Source: Rubripirellula sp. (GTDB lineage: Bacteria > Planctomycetota > Planctomycetia > Pirellulales > Pirellulaceae). From it: 59,005 nucleotides of DNA. Numbering within the stretch: position 1 is the first letter of the stretch; every line of letters begins with the position of its first letter. Positions 17,529-26,826 of the stretch are shown piece after piece. Position numbers and translations under genes: made by a program. The notes beneath the pieces are model-generated. The model ran no database searches, had not been told where the DNA came from, and worked only from the letters and a program-made list of their open reading frames with translations. The stretch is from the NCBI GenBank assembly GCA_012270065.1, contig JAAXJB010000106.1:1-59005 (forward strand), in the 5' to 3' direction.

Positions 17529-17993
17529 ATGCGAATCGAGACGCAACGATTTGGCACTTTGGAACTCAATCCAGACCAGCTTTTCCTGTTTCCCCAGGGC
17601 CTGATTGGAATGGAAAGCCTGCGTCAGTGGGCTCTACTGCCCGATCTGGATAATCCCGCCGTCGCATGGCTGCAAAGCGCCTCACGAGGTGACCGTGCCT
17701 TGGGACTCATCAGCCCTCGAGCATTCTTTTCAGATTATCGAGTCCGTGTCACGCGTCGTGATCTTGCTTGTCTCCACATGAAACCGGACGCAGAACTGTA
17801 CATTCTCACAACTGTCGCCGGTCATGTTGGCCGCTTGACGACCAACCTGCGTTCGCCACTGGTACTGAATCTGAACCGTCGTCTCGGTTGCCAGATCATC
17901 ACCGGCGACGAACAACCGATACAGCAGGCACTTCCCCTGGCACCGGCATCCAAACAGGTTTCTGTTGAAGAAGCCGCACGTCAGGCAGCCTGA
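17529..17993 (+). CDS. fliW: Flagellar assembly factor FliW
   Basis: 154 residues, the usual length. FliW binds flagellin and CsrA alternately and thereby ties flagellin synthesis to export. The family start [12 protein letters not shown], then FPQGLIGME and [23 protein letters not shown], are clearly present. A GGA seven bases before the ATG may serve as the ribosome binding site. It lies 150 bases after flgL and 200 bases before csrA, the classic order, so the flagellin-FliW-CsrA partner switch is probably encoded here. Confidence 0.92.
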   Translation: MRIETQRFGTLELNPDQLFLFPQGLIGMESLRQWALLPDLDNPAVAWLQSASRGDRALGLISPRAFFSDYRVRVTRRDLACLHMKPDAELYILTTVAGHVGRLTTNLRSPLVLNLNRRLGCQIITGDEQPIQQALPLAPASKQVSVEEAARQAA

Positions 17994-18128
17994 GAAGTAT
18001 CAGAATTCACCGGACATACAGGACAAATCCGCACGACCGGTACGTACGGACCTTCTGGGCTCTCTCTCAACTCCCATCCTGGACCGGTCGATGTTCACTG
18101 TGACGCCGATGTTCGGTCGCCGCTTGGC

Positions 18129-18189
18129 GGACGGATGGATCGTCGATTAGTCACATTCAGTCAACCTCCTCAAGTGCACCACACGAGGA
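18129..18189 (+). promoter_or_regulatory. Cluster of GGA triplets in the csrA leader (candidate CsrA sites)
   Basis: Three GGA triplets at 18129-18139 (GGACGGATGGA) and a fourth at 18187-18189 inside the ribosome binding site of csrA. CsrA dimers bind paired GGA motifs, one often over the ribosome binding site. Autoregulation is an inference. Confidence 0.35.
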
Positions 18190-18193
18190 CCCC

Positions 18194-18421
18194 ATGTTAG
18201 TACTTTCCCGACACCGCGACGAAAGCATCATGATCGGCGACGATGTCGTGGTGACCATCGTTGATATTCGGGGCGACAAAGTACGCCTTGGCATTGAGGC
18301 TCCACAATCCATTCCAGTGCACCGCCAAGAGGTCTATGACGCGATTCAGCGGGAAAACCGCCGCGCAAGTCAAACAGGGTCGGGAGCGACCAAAGACATC
18401 AAACCCCCGACCGCTGACTGA
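18194..18421 (+). CDS. csrA: Carbon storage/translational regulator CsrA
   Basis: 75 residues. CsrA is a small RNA-binding dimer that blocks translation of mRNAs carrying GGA motifs near the start; in flagellated bacteria it represses flagellin and is held off by FliW. MLVLSRHRDESIMIGDD, VRLGIEAP and IPVHRQEVYDAI are near-perfect family signatures; the RNA-binding Arg in VHRQEV is present. The ribosome binding site GAGGA lies four bases before the ATG. The last 17 residues are a polar tail common in this family. Confidence 0.95.
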   Translation: MLVLSRHRDESIMIGDDVVVTIVDIRGDKVRLGIEAPQSIPVHRQEVYDAIQRENRRASQTGSGATKDIKPPTAD

Positions 18422-18474
18422 GTCCGGCCAGCCGAGTGAACGCTCAACACCACTTACCCCGTCAAATCATTTGC

Positions 18475-18496
18475 GAGTGCTAACGGAATAGCACTC
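18475..18496. other. Inverted repeat GAGTGCTA-N6-TAGCACTC
   Basis: A perfect 8-base stem with the loop ACGGAA, 53 bases after csrA. No T-run follows. The arms are those of the CIRCE operator but in reverse order, so it is not a CIRCE element. Confidence 0.6.
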
Positions 18497-18900
18497 TGAT
18501 AAGCCAGCAAGCGAAATCTTATCGCCCGTGCTCGGATTCGAATACATTGCTTGGATGCAGCTCATGGGCACACTTCCTGATCAAACCGATCCAAGCATAA
18601 GATCGCTGGCGGCGGCATTCCGCTCAAACCTTCATCGCAAGCAGGCGATACCGAGTCGCTGCCTCAGTTCCGGAAGCGGCTCGCCACTGCGAGTCCAGAG
18701 GCTTCCAGCCGAAAGTGCCCACGACCAACCCAATTCATTGGTCAGGCAGATGGAATCCTTGCTCGTTCTGGGCCCCCCTGCATCGCGGCCAGGAAGCCAA
18801 AGTCCCGAATTTCCCCCGATGCCCGCAATTTGGCTCTCTGCAAGCAGCATCATGGATGCAATCGGAACGTCAAAAAATCATTTTGCAGAATCCACCCGAT

Positions 18901-18916
18901 TGGCACAGAACTCGCA
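18901..18916 (+). promoter_or_regulatory. Sigma-54-like -24/-12 site
   Basis: TGGCACAGAACTCGCA matches the sigma-54 pattern TGGCAC-N5-TTGC with one mismatch and the required GG-N10-GC spacing. It lies about 320 bases before the VWA gene. No activator site was identified. Confidence 0.3.
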
Positions 18917-18982
18917 ACACTGTCACCACCGAGCGTCCGAAAGCCAAATCATGGCTACTCGGATGTTGCAGGATGCAGCAGT

Positions 18983-18999
18983 TGTTGCAAATTGCAACA
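18983..18999. promoter_or_regulatory. Perfect dyad TGTTGCAA-A-TTGCAACA
   Basis: Eight-base arms around one base, 67 bases downstream of the sigma-54-like site. The short spacer suggests a protein-binding operator rather than a hairpin. Confidence 0.35.
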
Positions 19000-19232
19000 C
19001 TCATAATCGGAATCGTCCGATCAGGGAGCTTAGGAAAGGCTCGTTTTTTCGTGGCAGATACCGCGGAGCGGGAATAGACTCTACGTCAGAGTCTTTTCGG
19101 ACTGCTTTTCACACAATTGATGATTTGAACTGGAGCGATGAGGCAACTGGGTTGCCGCCTGAACTTCAACGAGATCTCGGATAACCCGAGGCACGCACTG
19201 AGCGTTCAATGCTAAAAGCGGAGATATTTCAA

Positions 19233-22200
19233 ATGGGATTGCGACAAGTCGCACGCACAAATCACCTCAAGAGCCTTCGAACTCTTGCCATTTTGACCTG
19301 TGTGGTCTCGATGGGGGTGAGTACTGCTTTCGCCACAGAGGGGGCAAACGTCCGGATCTCAACCTTCGATACCGAAACCGGTGAAGGTTATTTTGCCGCC
19401 TCCATCCAGCCCGCCGCTGATTCAAATCTGCAACAGGCCACGAGTGCGCAACCGGCAGATGTTGCGGTGATCGTGGACACGTCAGCCAGCCAGGTGGGTC
19501 AGTTCCGCACCGGATCGCTGAATGCGTTGGAAAAGATCGTTGATTCGCTGCGCCCCGGAGACCGGATCCGTATCTACGCAGCGGACGTACGCTCCACAGA
19601 CCTGAGCAAAAACTTCGGTGCTGCAAGCGAGACCAATTTGGCGATTCAGAGGTTGAAGAAACGCCTTCCTCTGGGCAATACGAATATGGCTGCCGTGATG
19701 GGAACCGTTCGCTCGGCTTTGGCAGCAGAGCCTCAGAATCGCACCCGTTCGATTATCTACATTGGCGATGGTTCTTCGATTGATGGGCTGAACAATCCCG
19801 TCCGTTTCGGAGCCATGGTGGATGCCCTGCGGGCAGATCACATTTCCGTACACAGCATTGTCATCGGTCCAGCAACCGAACTGGGTGTCATGGCAATCCT
19901 CGCCAACCACACCGGCGGTACGGTTGGGATCGTTGGCAAGACAGAAGAGAAACGGCCTGCTGCCATCGCTGCTCGCGTGAGCAAGTCAGCCGTGATGTCA
20001 CCCATCTGGCTTGACAGTGCCAGCCTTTTGGCTGGCATGGAGCTTGTGCAGTCCGATCGTCTGCCACCGCTCCGGTTGGATCGCGATACCATTCTAATGG
20101 GAAGTTTTGCCAGTCATCTTTCGGAAGGTTCACTGGAGCTTTCCGGTGAAACCACGGCATCAAAAGTCCGAATTGTTGCTGATGCCAAAGTATCCGACAG
20201 CAGTGACTTCTTCAGCTTTCTTCCCGGGCTTGTCAAGCGAGCTCAATACAACGATGGATTGATGTTGCCGACTGCGGGTACACCGATGCTGGAAGAGACA
20301 GCTCGAGTGCTGGCATTGCACTCCGAATCACTCGTTGAAGCCGGCCAACTTGCTCTTCAGCAGGGCAACAAGAAGGGTGCGAAAGTCGTCGCCCAACGAG
20401 CTTTGGAAGCCGACCCCACCAATCCACAGGCACAGAGCCTTGAACGGATCAGTGCAAACCGTCTGGTTGTCGCGCAGAACCCTCAAGGTTCTGACGATCC
20501 ATTTGGCGGTAACGGCGACGATCCGTTCGCAGAAAAGCCAGCTGATAACAAGCCTGCGACTCCCGCTCCTGCTACGGACGATCCATTCGCCGAAGGGCCA
20601 GCAACCCCCAAACCCGCCGACGGGGACAAGAATCCGTTTGCCGAGGGTCCAGCAGCACCTGCCGCTGGCGGGGACGAAAATCCATTTGGTGGTGGTGGGG
20701 AAAATCCTTTCGGAGGTGATCCTGCACCCGCAAAACCTGCGGCTCCAGAAATGCCTGCAGACCCCAAGCCTGCCGACAACGGCGGCAACAACATCTTTGG
20801 TGGCGGCGACAATCCGTTCGGAGACGTCAACCCGGCGGAGCCCGTGGGTTCCACCCCAGCTCCGGCAAATCCAGCTCCGGCAAATCCTGCTCCGGCAAAT
20901 CCAGCTCCAGCAAATCCTGCTCCGGCCAACAATGCCGGTTCGTTGTTCGGTGACACCCCCGTTGGTGATGACGAACTGAAGGAAGACAACGGAGACCTGC
21001 TCAACCGTGTGCTTGAAGACATCTCCCTGGAAGAGGGTCGGATCAAGGCTTATGTTCGCGCTCAACTTCGCGCAGCTCAACGACTTTCAAAAACCAATCC
21101 TCAACGGGCTGCGAGTGATCTGAAATCAGTTCTCGCGAGTCTTGACGGGGCTTCAGCAGGCGTCAATCCAGAGACGTTGGCCCAACTTTCAGCACAACTC
21201 CGGTCGGCAATCGAAACAGCGAGTCGCGCTGCGGCACGAGCGATGTCAGGCGAACTGAACTTCCAGCAGCAGAAGCAAGCCGCAACTGCTCAGGAACAAC
21301 TTCTTGCTGCAACCTTCCGACGGGAAGACGAACTGAAGGTGCTTTCACAGCAGATGAATGCACTGATCGCCGAGGGTCGTTATGAAGAGGCCGATGGTGA
21401 GGTCACGCTGGAATTTGCCAGGATCGCTGGTGACTCGATCATTCGCGACTCTGCATCGGGACGGCACTTCACGGAATTCCCATTGAGCCTGCAAACCTAT
21501 GCACGTGCACATCGCTATCGCGAGATGCGTTGGCGTAACTTTGTCGATGCGTTCTCGTTGGTGATGAAGGCGAACATTCCGTTCGTGGATGAACCACCAG
21601 TGCAATTCCCCGATTCCGATTGGTGGCAACGCATGAGTCGTCGTCGACTCGAGAAGTACGGAGCGATTGAACTCGTCGGTGATAACGCAACCGAGAAAAG
21701 GATCCAGGCTGCTCTTGGAGATGAGACGACTCAGATTTTCACGGAAACACCTCTCCAAGAGGCGATCAACCAGATCTCCGAGGCTCACAAGATACCAATC
21801 GTGATCGACAATCAGGCGTTGGAAGACATCGGCCTGTCTGCGGACGAGCCAGTCACGATCAACCTGGAAAACGTCAGCCTCCGATCATTCCTTCGAATCA
21901 TGCTTCGTGATCTTGACCTGACCTATGTCATCAAGGATGAGGTGATGCAGATCACCAGTCAGGAAGCAGCCGAAGAAAATCTCGTGACCAAAGTCTATCC
22001 CGTAGGTGACCTTGTGGTTCCCATCATGCAGCTTGGTGGCGGCATGGGCATGGGTGGCGGCATGGGCGGCGGATTCAATGCAATCCCCGATGAACTGTCC
22101 TTGGGCGACAAGAAATCGAGCAGTCCTGTACAGACCCAGCCCACTCCACGTACCAGGAAAATCCCAGCCTCGGCTGACATTTCGGCAATTCGCCTGACTC

Positions 22201-23705
22201 CAAAGGCAGGACAAAGCCGCGAAGACGCGTGGGCAGAATACTTTGCTGGCCTCGATATCAAGACCGCCGAAGATCTCGGAATCCTCGACCAACGCATCCG
22301 CTCCACCGCACGGCTTCACACTATCCGTGCAGGAAAAGCAGAAGAAGCGGGCAACAAATCCGAAGCTGTGGAGGAGTTCGCTCAGGCACGGGACGTGATC
22401 AGTTCTGCCATTCGTGCCGGACATGTGCAGTCATGGATGTATCACGCTTACGCACTCGCACTCAAAGCGACAGACGCACCCATGGAAGACGTTGAACGGG
22501 CGTTTCTGTCGGCCGTTGACTTCGCAGCAAGTCCGGAAGAGGTATTGCACGTCGCTGCCAGACTGGAAGCGATCGGCGCCCGAGAGTCCGCAATGCGTCT
22601 TTGCCGTGATGTTTCGAATTACGATCCATACCGACGCGAACCCTACGTGATGGGTCTGCGAATTGCAAAGCATCTCGACAGCGTCCCCGATCTGACTTGG
22701 GCTTGCCAAGGTGTTCTCTCACAGGCCTGGCCGGAGAATTTCAAGCAAGTCGCTGATGAGGCACGTCTGGTTGCACGCGCGACTCATGCGAGGCTTCTGG
22801 ACGAAGGTCGAAAGCAGGAAGCTGCTGCTTTCAATGCAGCTCTTCAGAAGGCAGCTGCACACGATGTTGTTGTACGTGTTTCCTGGACTGGAAACGCAGA
22901 TATCGACCTTGCCATCGAAGAGCCTTCCGGAACCATCTGCTCAATTGACAACCTTTCGACCGCGGGTGGTGGAAACCTGCTTGGTGACGCCTACCCCGGT
23001 AGCAACGGCGACAATAACAACAAGGTTTCTGAAACCTACATTTGCCCTCAGGGGTTCACTGGACAATACCGTCTGCTGATTCGACGTGTTTGGGGAAATG
23101 TATCCACCGGCAACGTGACCGTGGAGTTGCTTACCGACGTTGGACGGAAATCCCAGCGTTTCATCCGCAAACAGATTCCATTGACTGAACAGGACGCACT
23201 GGTTGTGTTCGACGTCAAAGAAGGTCAGCGTCAGCAGGAAGTCGCCGATGCACAACTTGCTCACTTGAGAAATGTTCGCCGTGAAGTTCAGGACCAGGTT
23301 CTTGGTCAGATGATCGGTGGCGGCAACAGCGGACAGGTCCTTCAGGATCTTTACAACGACATCACCTCATTGACGGGTGGTGCGATTGATCCCGGTCGCG
23401 GATTCAACCGACGCCGCGGTGCTGTCGGATTCCAACCGGACATCACGGTGCTTCCCGAAGGTGCCTCGATGACCGGCATCGCCATCATCTCGGCAGATCG
23501 CCGCTTTGTGCGAATCACCCCTGCTCCGTTCTTCTCACAGATCGGAAAAGTATCGACCTTCAACTTCATCACCGGTGAAGATGCACCTGGTGGAGGTGCT
23601 GGCGGAGCCGGCGGCGGCGGTGCCGGTGGAGGAGGTATCGGCGGTGCTGGTGGAGGCGGCATCGGTGGTGCTGGCGGAGGTGGCATCGGCGGTGCAATCA
23701 ACTGA
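19233..23705 (+). CDS. Giant exported protein: VWA, NPF/DPF-rich linker, STN-like and DUF2135-like domains
   Basis: 1490 residues from the ATG at 19233, which has GGAG nine bases upstream; an ATG at 19209 would add eight. After a signal peptide (hydrophobic stretch near 15-33) comes a von Willebrand A domain whose metal site DTSAS begins at 82. A Pro/Ala linker with many DPF and NPF triplets and five PAPAN repeats is encoded at about 20494-20935. An STN-like domain (about 21720-21980) has PLQEAINQISEAHKIPIVI, LRSFLRIMLRDLDLTYVI and KVYPVGDLVVP. A TPR-like segment follows, then a DUF2135-like beta domain (VSWTGNADIDLAIEEPSG) and a Gly/Ala/Ile-rich tail. Probably a large envelope protein; its function is unknown. 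Confidence 0.75.
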   Translation: MGLRQVARTNHLKSLRTLAILTCVVSMGVSTAFATEGANVRISTFDTETGEGYFAASIQPAADSNLQQATSAQPADVAVIVDTSASQVGQFRTGSLNALEKIVDSLRPGDRIRIYAADVRSTDLSKNFGAASETNLAIQRLKKRLPLGNTNMAAVMGTVRSALAAEPQNRTRSIIYIGDGSSIDGLNNPVRFGAMVDALRADHISVHSIVIGPATELGVMAILANHTGGTVGIVGKTEEKRPAAIAARVSKSAVMSPIWLDSASLLAGMELVQSDRLPPLRLDRDTILMGSFASHLSEGSLELSGETTASKVRIVADAKVSDSSDFFSFLPGLVKRAQYNDGLMLPTAGTPMLEETARVLALHSESLVEAGQLALQQGNKKGAKVVAQRALEADPTNPQAQSLERISANRLVVAQNPQGSDDPFGGNGDDPFAEKPADNKPATPAPATDDPFAEGPATPKPADGDKNPFAEGPAAPAAGGDENPFGGGGENPFGGDPAPAKPAAPEMPADPKPADNGGNNIFGGGDNPFGDVNPAEPVGSTPAPANPAPANPAPANPAPANPAPANNAGSLFGDTPVGDDELKEDNGDLLNRVLEDISLEEGRIKAYVRAQLRAAQRLSKTNPQRAASDLKSVLASLDGASAGVNPETLAQLSAQLRSAIETASRAAARAMSGELNFQQQKQAATAQEQLLAATFRREDELKVLSQQMNALIAEGRYEEADGEVTLEFARIAGDSIIRDSASGRHFTEFPLSLQTYARAHRYREMRWRNFVDAFSLVMKANIPFVDEPPVQFPDSDWWQRMSRRRLEKYGAIELVGDNATEKRIQAALGDETTQIFTETPLQEAINQISEAHKIPIVIDNQALEDIGLSADEPVTINLENVSLRSFLRIMLRDLDLTYVIKDEVMQITSQEAAEENLVTKVYPVGDLVVPIMQLGGGMGMGGGMGGGFNAIPDELSLGDKKSSSPVQTQPTPRTRKIPASADISAIRLTPKAGQSREDAWAEYFAGLDIKTAEDLGILDQRIRSTARLHTIRAGKAEEAGNKSEAVEEFAQARDVISSAIRAGHVQSWMYHAYALALKATDAPMEDVERAFLSAVDFAASPEEVLHVAARLEAIGARESAMRLCRDVSNYDPYRREPYVMGLRIAKHLDSVPDLTWACQGVLSQAWPENFKQVADEARLVARATHARLLDEGRKQEAAAFNAALQKAAAHDVVVRVSWTGNADIDLAIEEPSGTICSIDNLSTAGGGNLLGDAYPGSNGDNNNKVSETYICPQGFTGQYRLLIRRVWGNVSTGNVTVELLTDVGRKSQRFIRKQIPLTEQDALVVFDVKEGQRQQEVADAQLAHLRNVRREVQDQVLGQMIGGGNSGQVLQDLYNDITSLTGGAIDPGRGFNRRRGAVGFQPDITVLPEGASMTGIAIISADRRFVRITPAPFFSQIGKVSTFNFITGEDAPGGGAGGAGGGGAGGGGIGGAGGGGIGGAGGGGIGGAIN
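20856..20930. repeat. In-frame 15-base repeat (PAPAN x5)
   Basis: Five adjacent 15-base units of the form CC(A/T)GCTCCGGCAAAT with third-position changes, encoding Pro-Ala-Pro-Ala-Asn each time, inside the linker of the giant protein. Confidence 0.9.
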
Positions 23706-23820
23706 TTCGACGGTTCGAAGCCCCATCCATTCCGATACGGTGCCTCAAACCGATCCAAGATCGATTGCTGATGCACCCGAAAGATGCTCAGTGGCATAAC
23801 AAATCCTGATGAAAACTCGT

Positions 23821-23852
23821 AACAGCCGCTGCGGTTCGCCACAGCGGCTGTT
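23821..23852 (+). terminator. Hairpin terminator after the giant VWA gene
   Basis: An 11-base perfect stem (AACAGCCGCTG / CAGCGGCTGTT) with a 10-base loop, followed by CCTTT. The T-run is short, so termination may be partial. It lies 116 bases after the stop. Confidence 0.65.
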
Positions 23853-24004
23853 CCTTTGGAATCACTGATCAGATTCTCGATCCAGTCCAAGTGCACTTTT
23901 ACCGAAAGCCAAGTCTGTTGAGCAAATGGGTTGACTTCCTGCCCCCTGACCTCGGAATTTGAAACGAAACAGACCATTCCCCGATTTCACTGATACGCAA
24001 AACG

Positions 24005-24820
24005 ATGCATCGTATTCTTCTGCTCACTCTCGCAACATTTGCCGCCTGCACGGTTCAGGGTCAACCACCTGAACCTGTTCTTGCGGTTCCTGACAAACTT
24101 GTCTTGCAGGCCGATTTCAATCAGCCAATGCAACTGCCCAAATCCATCTGGGCCACGAGACAGGGGACGAGATGGACAGTTGAAAACGGAGTGCTCCGCG
24201 GACGGCAATCTTCCCAGGAATACCAGGCATCGAGAGAACACCACTTTGGCTATGAACCTCGCCTGAGCATCCCTGTCACCCCAGCAGATTTCATTGCCAC
24301 CTTCAGGATCCGGTTCACAGGTGGCAGCATTACATCAGTGACGCCCTTCATTGAATTCGATCATCACGTCTGTCGTGTCCGTTTCGGAAACGATTCGACG
24401 ACGCTCCTCGCCGATCATGAAATTTGGAAAGTAGCAGAAGCTCAGGACTTCGTTTTGAGCAGAGATCACTGGTATGCCATCACGGCAGAACGCAAGGGCA
24501 CTGAATTTGTAATGCAGATTACAGATGGACCACTTCTTTACGCTGACCACTCTGAATTCGGAAAAACGCCCCAAACCGGAGGTCGGGGGATGGGTGTCGC
24601 CGGCCCCAAGAAGGGAGAAGTCGAAATTGACGACCTGAAAATCTGGGCGGTTCAAAAACATGTCAATCCGCGCTGGTCGACGACGCGAGCTCGTATTCCA
24701 GATTTCACACCGGTCCAGCTCAAAACGCGGAAGCCTTCAAAAACATCCAGAACACGCGGGCGAGACGGCAAAGGACCGGCAAAAGCTGGGGAAAGCAGCC
24801 AGCCCAAATCCCGGCAATAA
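24005..24820 (+). CDS. Exported hypothetical protein with LamG/DUF1080-like fold
   Basis: 271 residues with a signal peptide; FAAC at 12-15 could be a weak lipobox. The middle (about 35-215) looks like a concanavalin/LamG-type beta sandwich: SIWATRQGTRWTVENGVLRG near the start, FIATFRIRFTGGS in the middle, and MGVAGPKKGEVEIDDLKIW at the end, the same layout as planctomycete DUF1080 proteins. The C-terminal 45 residues are Lys/Arg/Ser-rich and probably disordered. DUF1080 relatives are linked to sugar polymers; no active site is seen. Confidence 0.6.
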   Translation: MHRILLLTLATFAACTVQGQPPEPVLAVPDKLVLQADFNQPMQLPKSIWATRQGTRWTVENGVLRGRQSSQEYQASREHHFGYEPRLSIPVTPADFIATFRIRFTGGSITSVTPFIEFDHHVCRVRFGNDSTTLLADHEIWKVAEAQDFVLSRDHWYAITAERKGTEFVMQITDGPLLYADHSEFGKTPQTGGRGMGVAGPKKGEVEIDDLKIWAVQKHVNPRWSTTRARIPDFTPVQLKTRKPSKTSRTRGRDGKGPAKAGESSQPKSRQ

Positions 24821-25030
24821 CGCGTTACACGGGAAGCATGCTTCATTCGATGAGCAACCGTAGCCCGGACAGGTGTTTGCCCTGCTGTGAAAATACAGGG
24901 TGGCCGTGTTATCCTGCAGTTCGCGGGGTGAATACAACGCCATGACCGGCAGACGCCAAGGTCACGAAAACCAGGTGATTTTCAGCCCCAATTGGACAAA
25001 GTACCTCTTCCATTCTCTCCTGATGGCAAC

Positions 25031-26173
25031 ATGGCAATTCAACGCAACCCTACCCGCGCTGTCCGTATCGGCAACATCACTGTCGGTGGAGGTGAAGCCA
25101 TCGCTGTTCAGAGCATGACGGCAACCAAAACCCAGAATATCGATGCTACGGTAGCCCAGGCAGAGGCTTTGCGGGAACGTGGAGCGGGTGTCGTCCGGAT
25201 CGCGGTCGACAGCCAGAAAGATGCAGCTGCACTCGCTGAAATACGTCGACAGACCAGCGCCAACCTGGCTGTCGACTTGCAGGAAAACTTCCGCTTAGCC
25301 GAGGCAGTTGCCCCCCATGTGAACAAGATTCGCTACAACCCCGGTCATCTGTACCATCACCAGCGAGACAAACCGTGGCAGGAAAAAGTCCAGTTCATCA
25401 TTCAGCAAGCACGCGAACATGATTGTGCTGTTCGAATTGGCGTCAACTGTGGAAGTGTGGATCCAGCCAAGAAAGAGAAGTACGATCCAAGTGACTCGAT
25501 CACGCCAATGCTCGAAAGTGCGTTGGAGCATTGCGATTTCGTCGATTCTCTTGACTTCACCCGTTATGTGGTGTCTTTGAAAGATTCCGATCCAGCCAAG
25601 GTCATCGAAGTCAATCAACGTTTTGCTGATCAACGACCCGATGTTCCACTCCATCTTGGGGTGACTGAGGCTGGCATGCCACCAGACGGGATCATCAAAA
25701 CGCGGATTGCCTTCGAGCAATTGATCGGACGGGGAATTGGCGACACTGTTCGAGTTTCTCTGACTTTACCGAACGACCGCAAACCGGAAGAGATTGATGC
25801 GGGCAAGGGAATCATCGAAGACATTCACGCCGGCAGAGTGCGTACCGTTGTCAACCTGAATGAGAAGGCCCTCAACATCATCAGCTGCCCCAGCTGCTCA
25901 CGAGTCGAGAACGAGGCGTTCATCGATTTGGCAGCCAATGTCAAAGAGATGACTGAATACGCAAAGGATCATGCAATCACGATTGCTGTCATGGGCTGCC
26001 GGGTGAACGGGCCAGGAGAAACAGATGATGCTGATCTCGGGCTTTGGTGCGGCCCCGCCAAGGTGAACCTCAAAAAGGGAACAGAGGCTTTGGGAGCTTT
26101 TGGCTACGACGAAATTTTGCCACGGCTGAAGCAGGAACTCGACCTGCTGATTGAGCAAAAAACTGGCGTCTGA
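25031..26173 (+). CDS. ispG: 4-hydroxy-3-methylbut-2-en-1-yl diphosphate synthase IspG
   Basis: 380 residues, the short bacterial form. IspG reduces MEcPP to HMBPP in the non-mevalonate isoprenoid pathway, using a 4Fe-4S cluster. Cluster ligands are Cys286, Cys289 (ISCPSCSR) and Cys323 ([10 protein letters not shown]), with Glu330 also conserved. The TIM-barrel part starts with the usual [20 protein letters not shown]. The frame is open to a TTG at 24992, but the ATG at 25031 gives the standard N-terminus; no clear ribosome binding site precedes it. It stands alone between two unrelated genes. Confidence 0.94.
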   Translation: MAIQRNPTRAVRIGNITVGGGEAIAVQSMTATKTQNIDATVAQAEALRERGAGVVRIAVDSQKDAAALAEIRRQTSANLAVDLQENFRLAEAVAPHVNKIRYNPGHLYHHQRDKPWQEKVQFIIQQAREHDCAVRIGVNCGSVDPAKKEKYDPSDSITPMLESALEHCDFVDSLDFTRYVVSLKDSDPAKVIEVNQRFADQRPDVPLHLGVTEAGMPPDGIIKTRIAFEQLIGRGIGDTVRVSLTLPNDRKPEEIDAGKGIIEDIHAGRVRTVVNLNEKALNIISCPSCSRVENEAFIDLAANVKEMTEYAKDHAITIAVMGCRVNGPGETDDADLGLWCGPAKVNLKKGTEALGAFGYDEILPRLKQELDLLIEQKTGV

Positions 26174-26399
26174 CCTCAATGTCGATGATGGGCAGCTTCT
26201 TGTTTCGGCCAGATCACCCAAGCCATGATCTTGCAACGACGCAAGTACGTTAGCCGTCATAGTTGCTCCGACCCATACAAAACAAGCGAGCAAATGCTAA
26301 TTTTTCTTGGCAAAGCTTCAAATATCAACCTAGATTCCTGATACCGGGACGGTAGGTGAGCCGGCCCGATTTGGCTTTTTGAGAACTGGGGCAACTCTC

Positions 26400-26825
26400 A
26401 TGCGTCTATGCTTTGATCTCGTTGAAGGCGGATACCTCACGGCTGCACAAGCGCTGGCTGTGTTGGATCAACACCTTGCCTCACGCACCCCCATTGGCCA
26501 GCTGGCCGTCGAACATGAGCTCATGACCATGAGTCAGGTTTTTGATGTACTGGCGCAGCAGACCATCTCAAATCGCCCATTTGGTGAATTGGCCATTGAG
26601 CTGGGTTATCTGGATCGACTCAACCTGGGCAGATTGCTGCTGATTCAAGTTGAGGGCAGCAAACCACTCGAAGCGTTGATTCAGGAGATGGAACTGATGA
26701 CTCAAATCGAACTTGAAAATGCGGTTCACGAACGAAAACTGCAAAGAAGTCGAAAGGCTTCCAAGTCGCATGCTGAAGTATTGCCACTTGCCGAACCTGA
26801 TAAGCAGGTATCTGCCGGAAGTTGA
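26400..26825 (+). CDS. Small protein of three MshEN-like repeats
   Basis: 141 residues from the ATG at 26400; a TTG seven codons earlier is possible. The protein consists mainly of repeated helical units of the kind (I/F)G(Q/E)LA(V/I)E..(L/Y)(M/L)...(Q/N): PIGQLAVEHELMTMSQVFDVL, PFGELAIELGYLDRLNLGRLL, and a third PLEALIQEMELMTQIELENAV. This resembles the N-terminal domains of type II secretion/type IV pilus ATPases (GspE/PilB/MshE), some of which bind cyclic-di-GMP, but no ATPase domain follows. The tail is charged. A regulatory adaptor is a guess. It is convergent with imuB, with one base between the stops. Confidence 0.55.
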   Translation: MRLCFDLVEGGYLTAAQALAVLDQHLASRTPIGQLAVEHELMTMSQVFDVLAQQTISNRPFGELAIELGYLDRLNLGRLLLIQVEGSKPLEALIQEMELMTQIELENAVHERKLQRSRKASKSHAEVLPLAEPDKQVSAGS

Positions 26826-26826
26826 T

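Larger units (their letters stand above)
18422..19232. other. 810-base region without a credible gene
   Basis: One frame is open for 218 codons (18528-19184) but its composition is not protein-like and I recognise nothing in it. The stretch instead holds an inverted repeat at 18475-18496, a sigma-54-like site at 18901 and a dyad at 18983, each listed separately. It may be a long regulatory leader for the giant gene that follows, or hold an RNA gene I cannot identify. Confidence 0.45.

Noticed and set aside
18475-18496. CIRCE heat-shock operator
   Set aside because: CIRCE is TTAGCACTC-N9-GAGTGCTAA; here the arms are in the opposite order with a 6-base spacer, and no chaperone gene follows.
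18528-19184. 218-codon open frame after csrA
   Set aside because: Composition is Ser/Pro/Arg/His-rich without domain features, no ribosome binding site, and it overlaps several regulatory-looking repeats.
20494-20830. Eukaryote-like endocytic NPF/DPF sorting motifs
   Set aside because: The protein has a signal peptide, so the linker is outside the cytoplasm; the triplets are more simply part of a low-complexity repeat.
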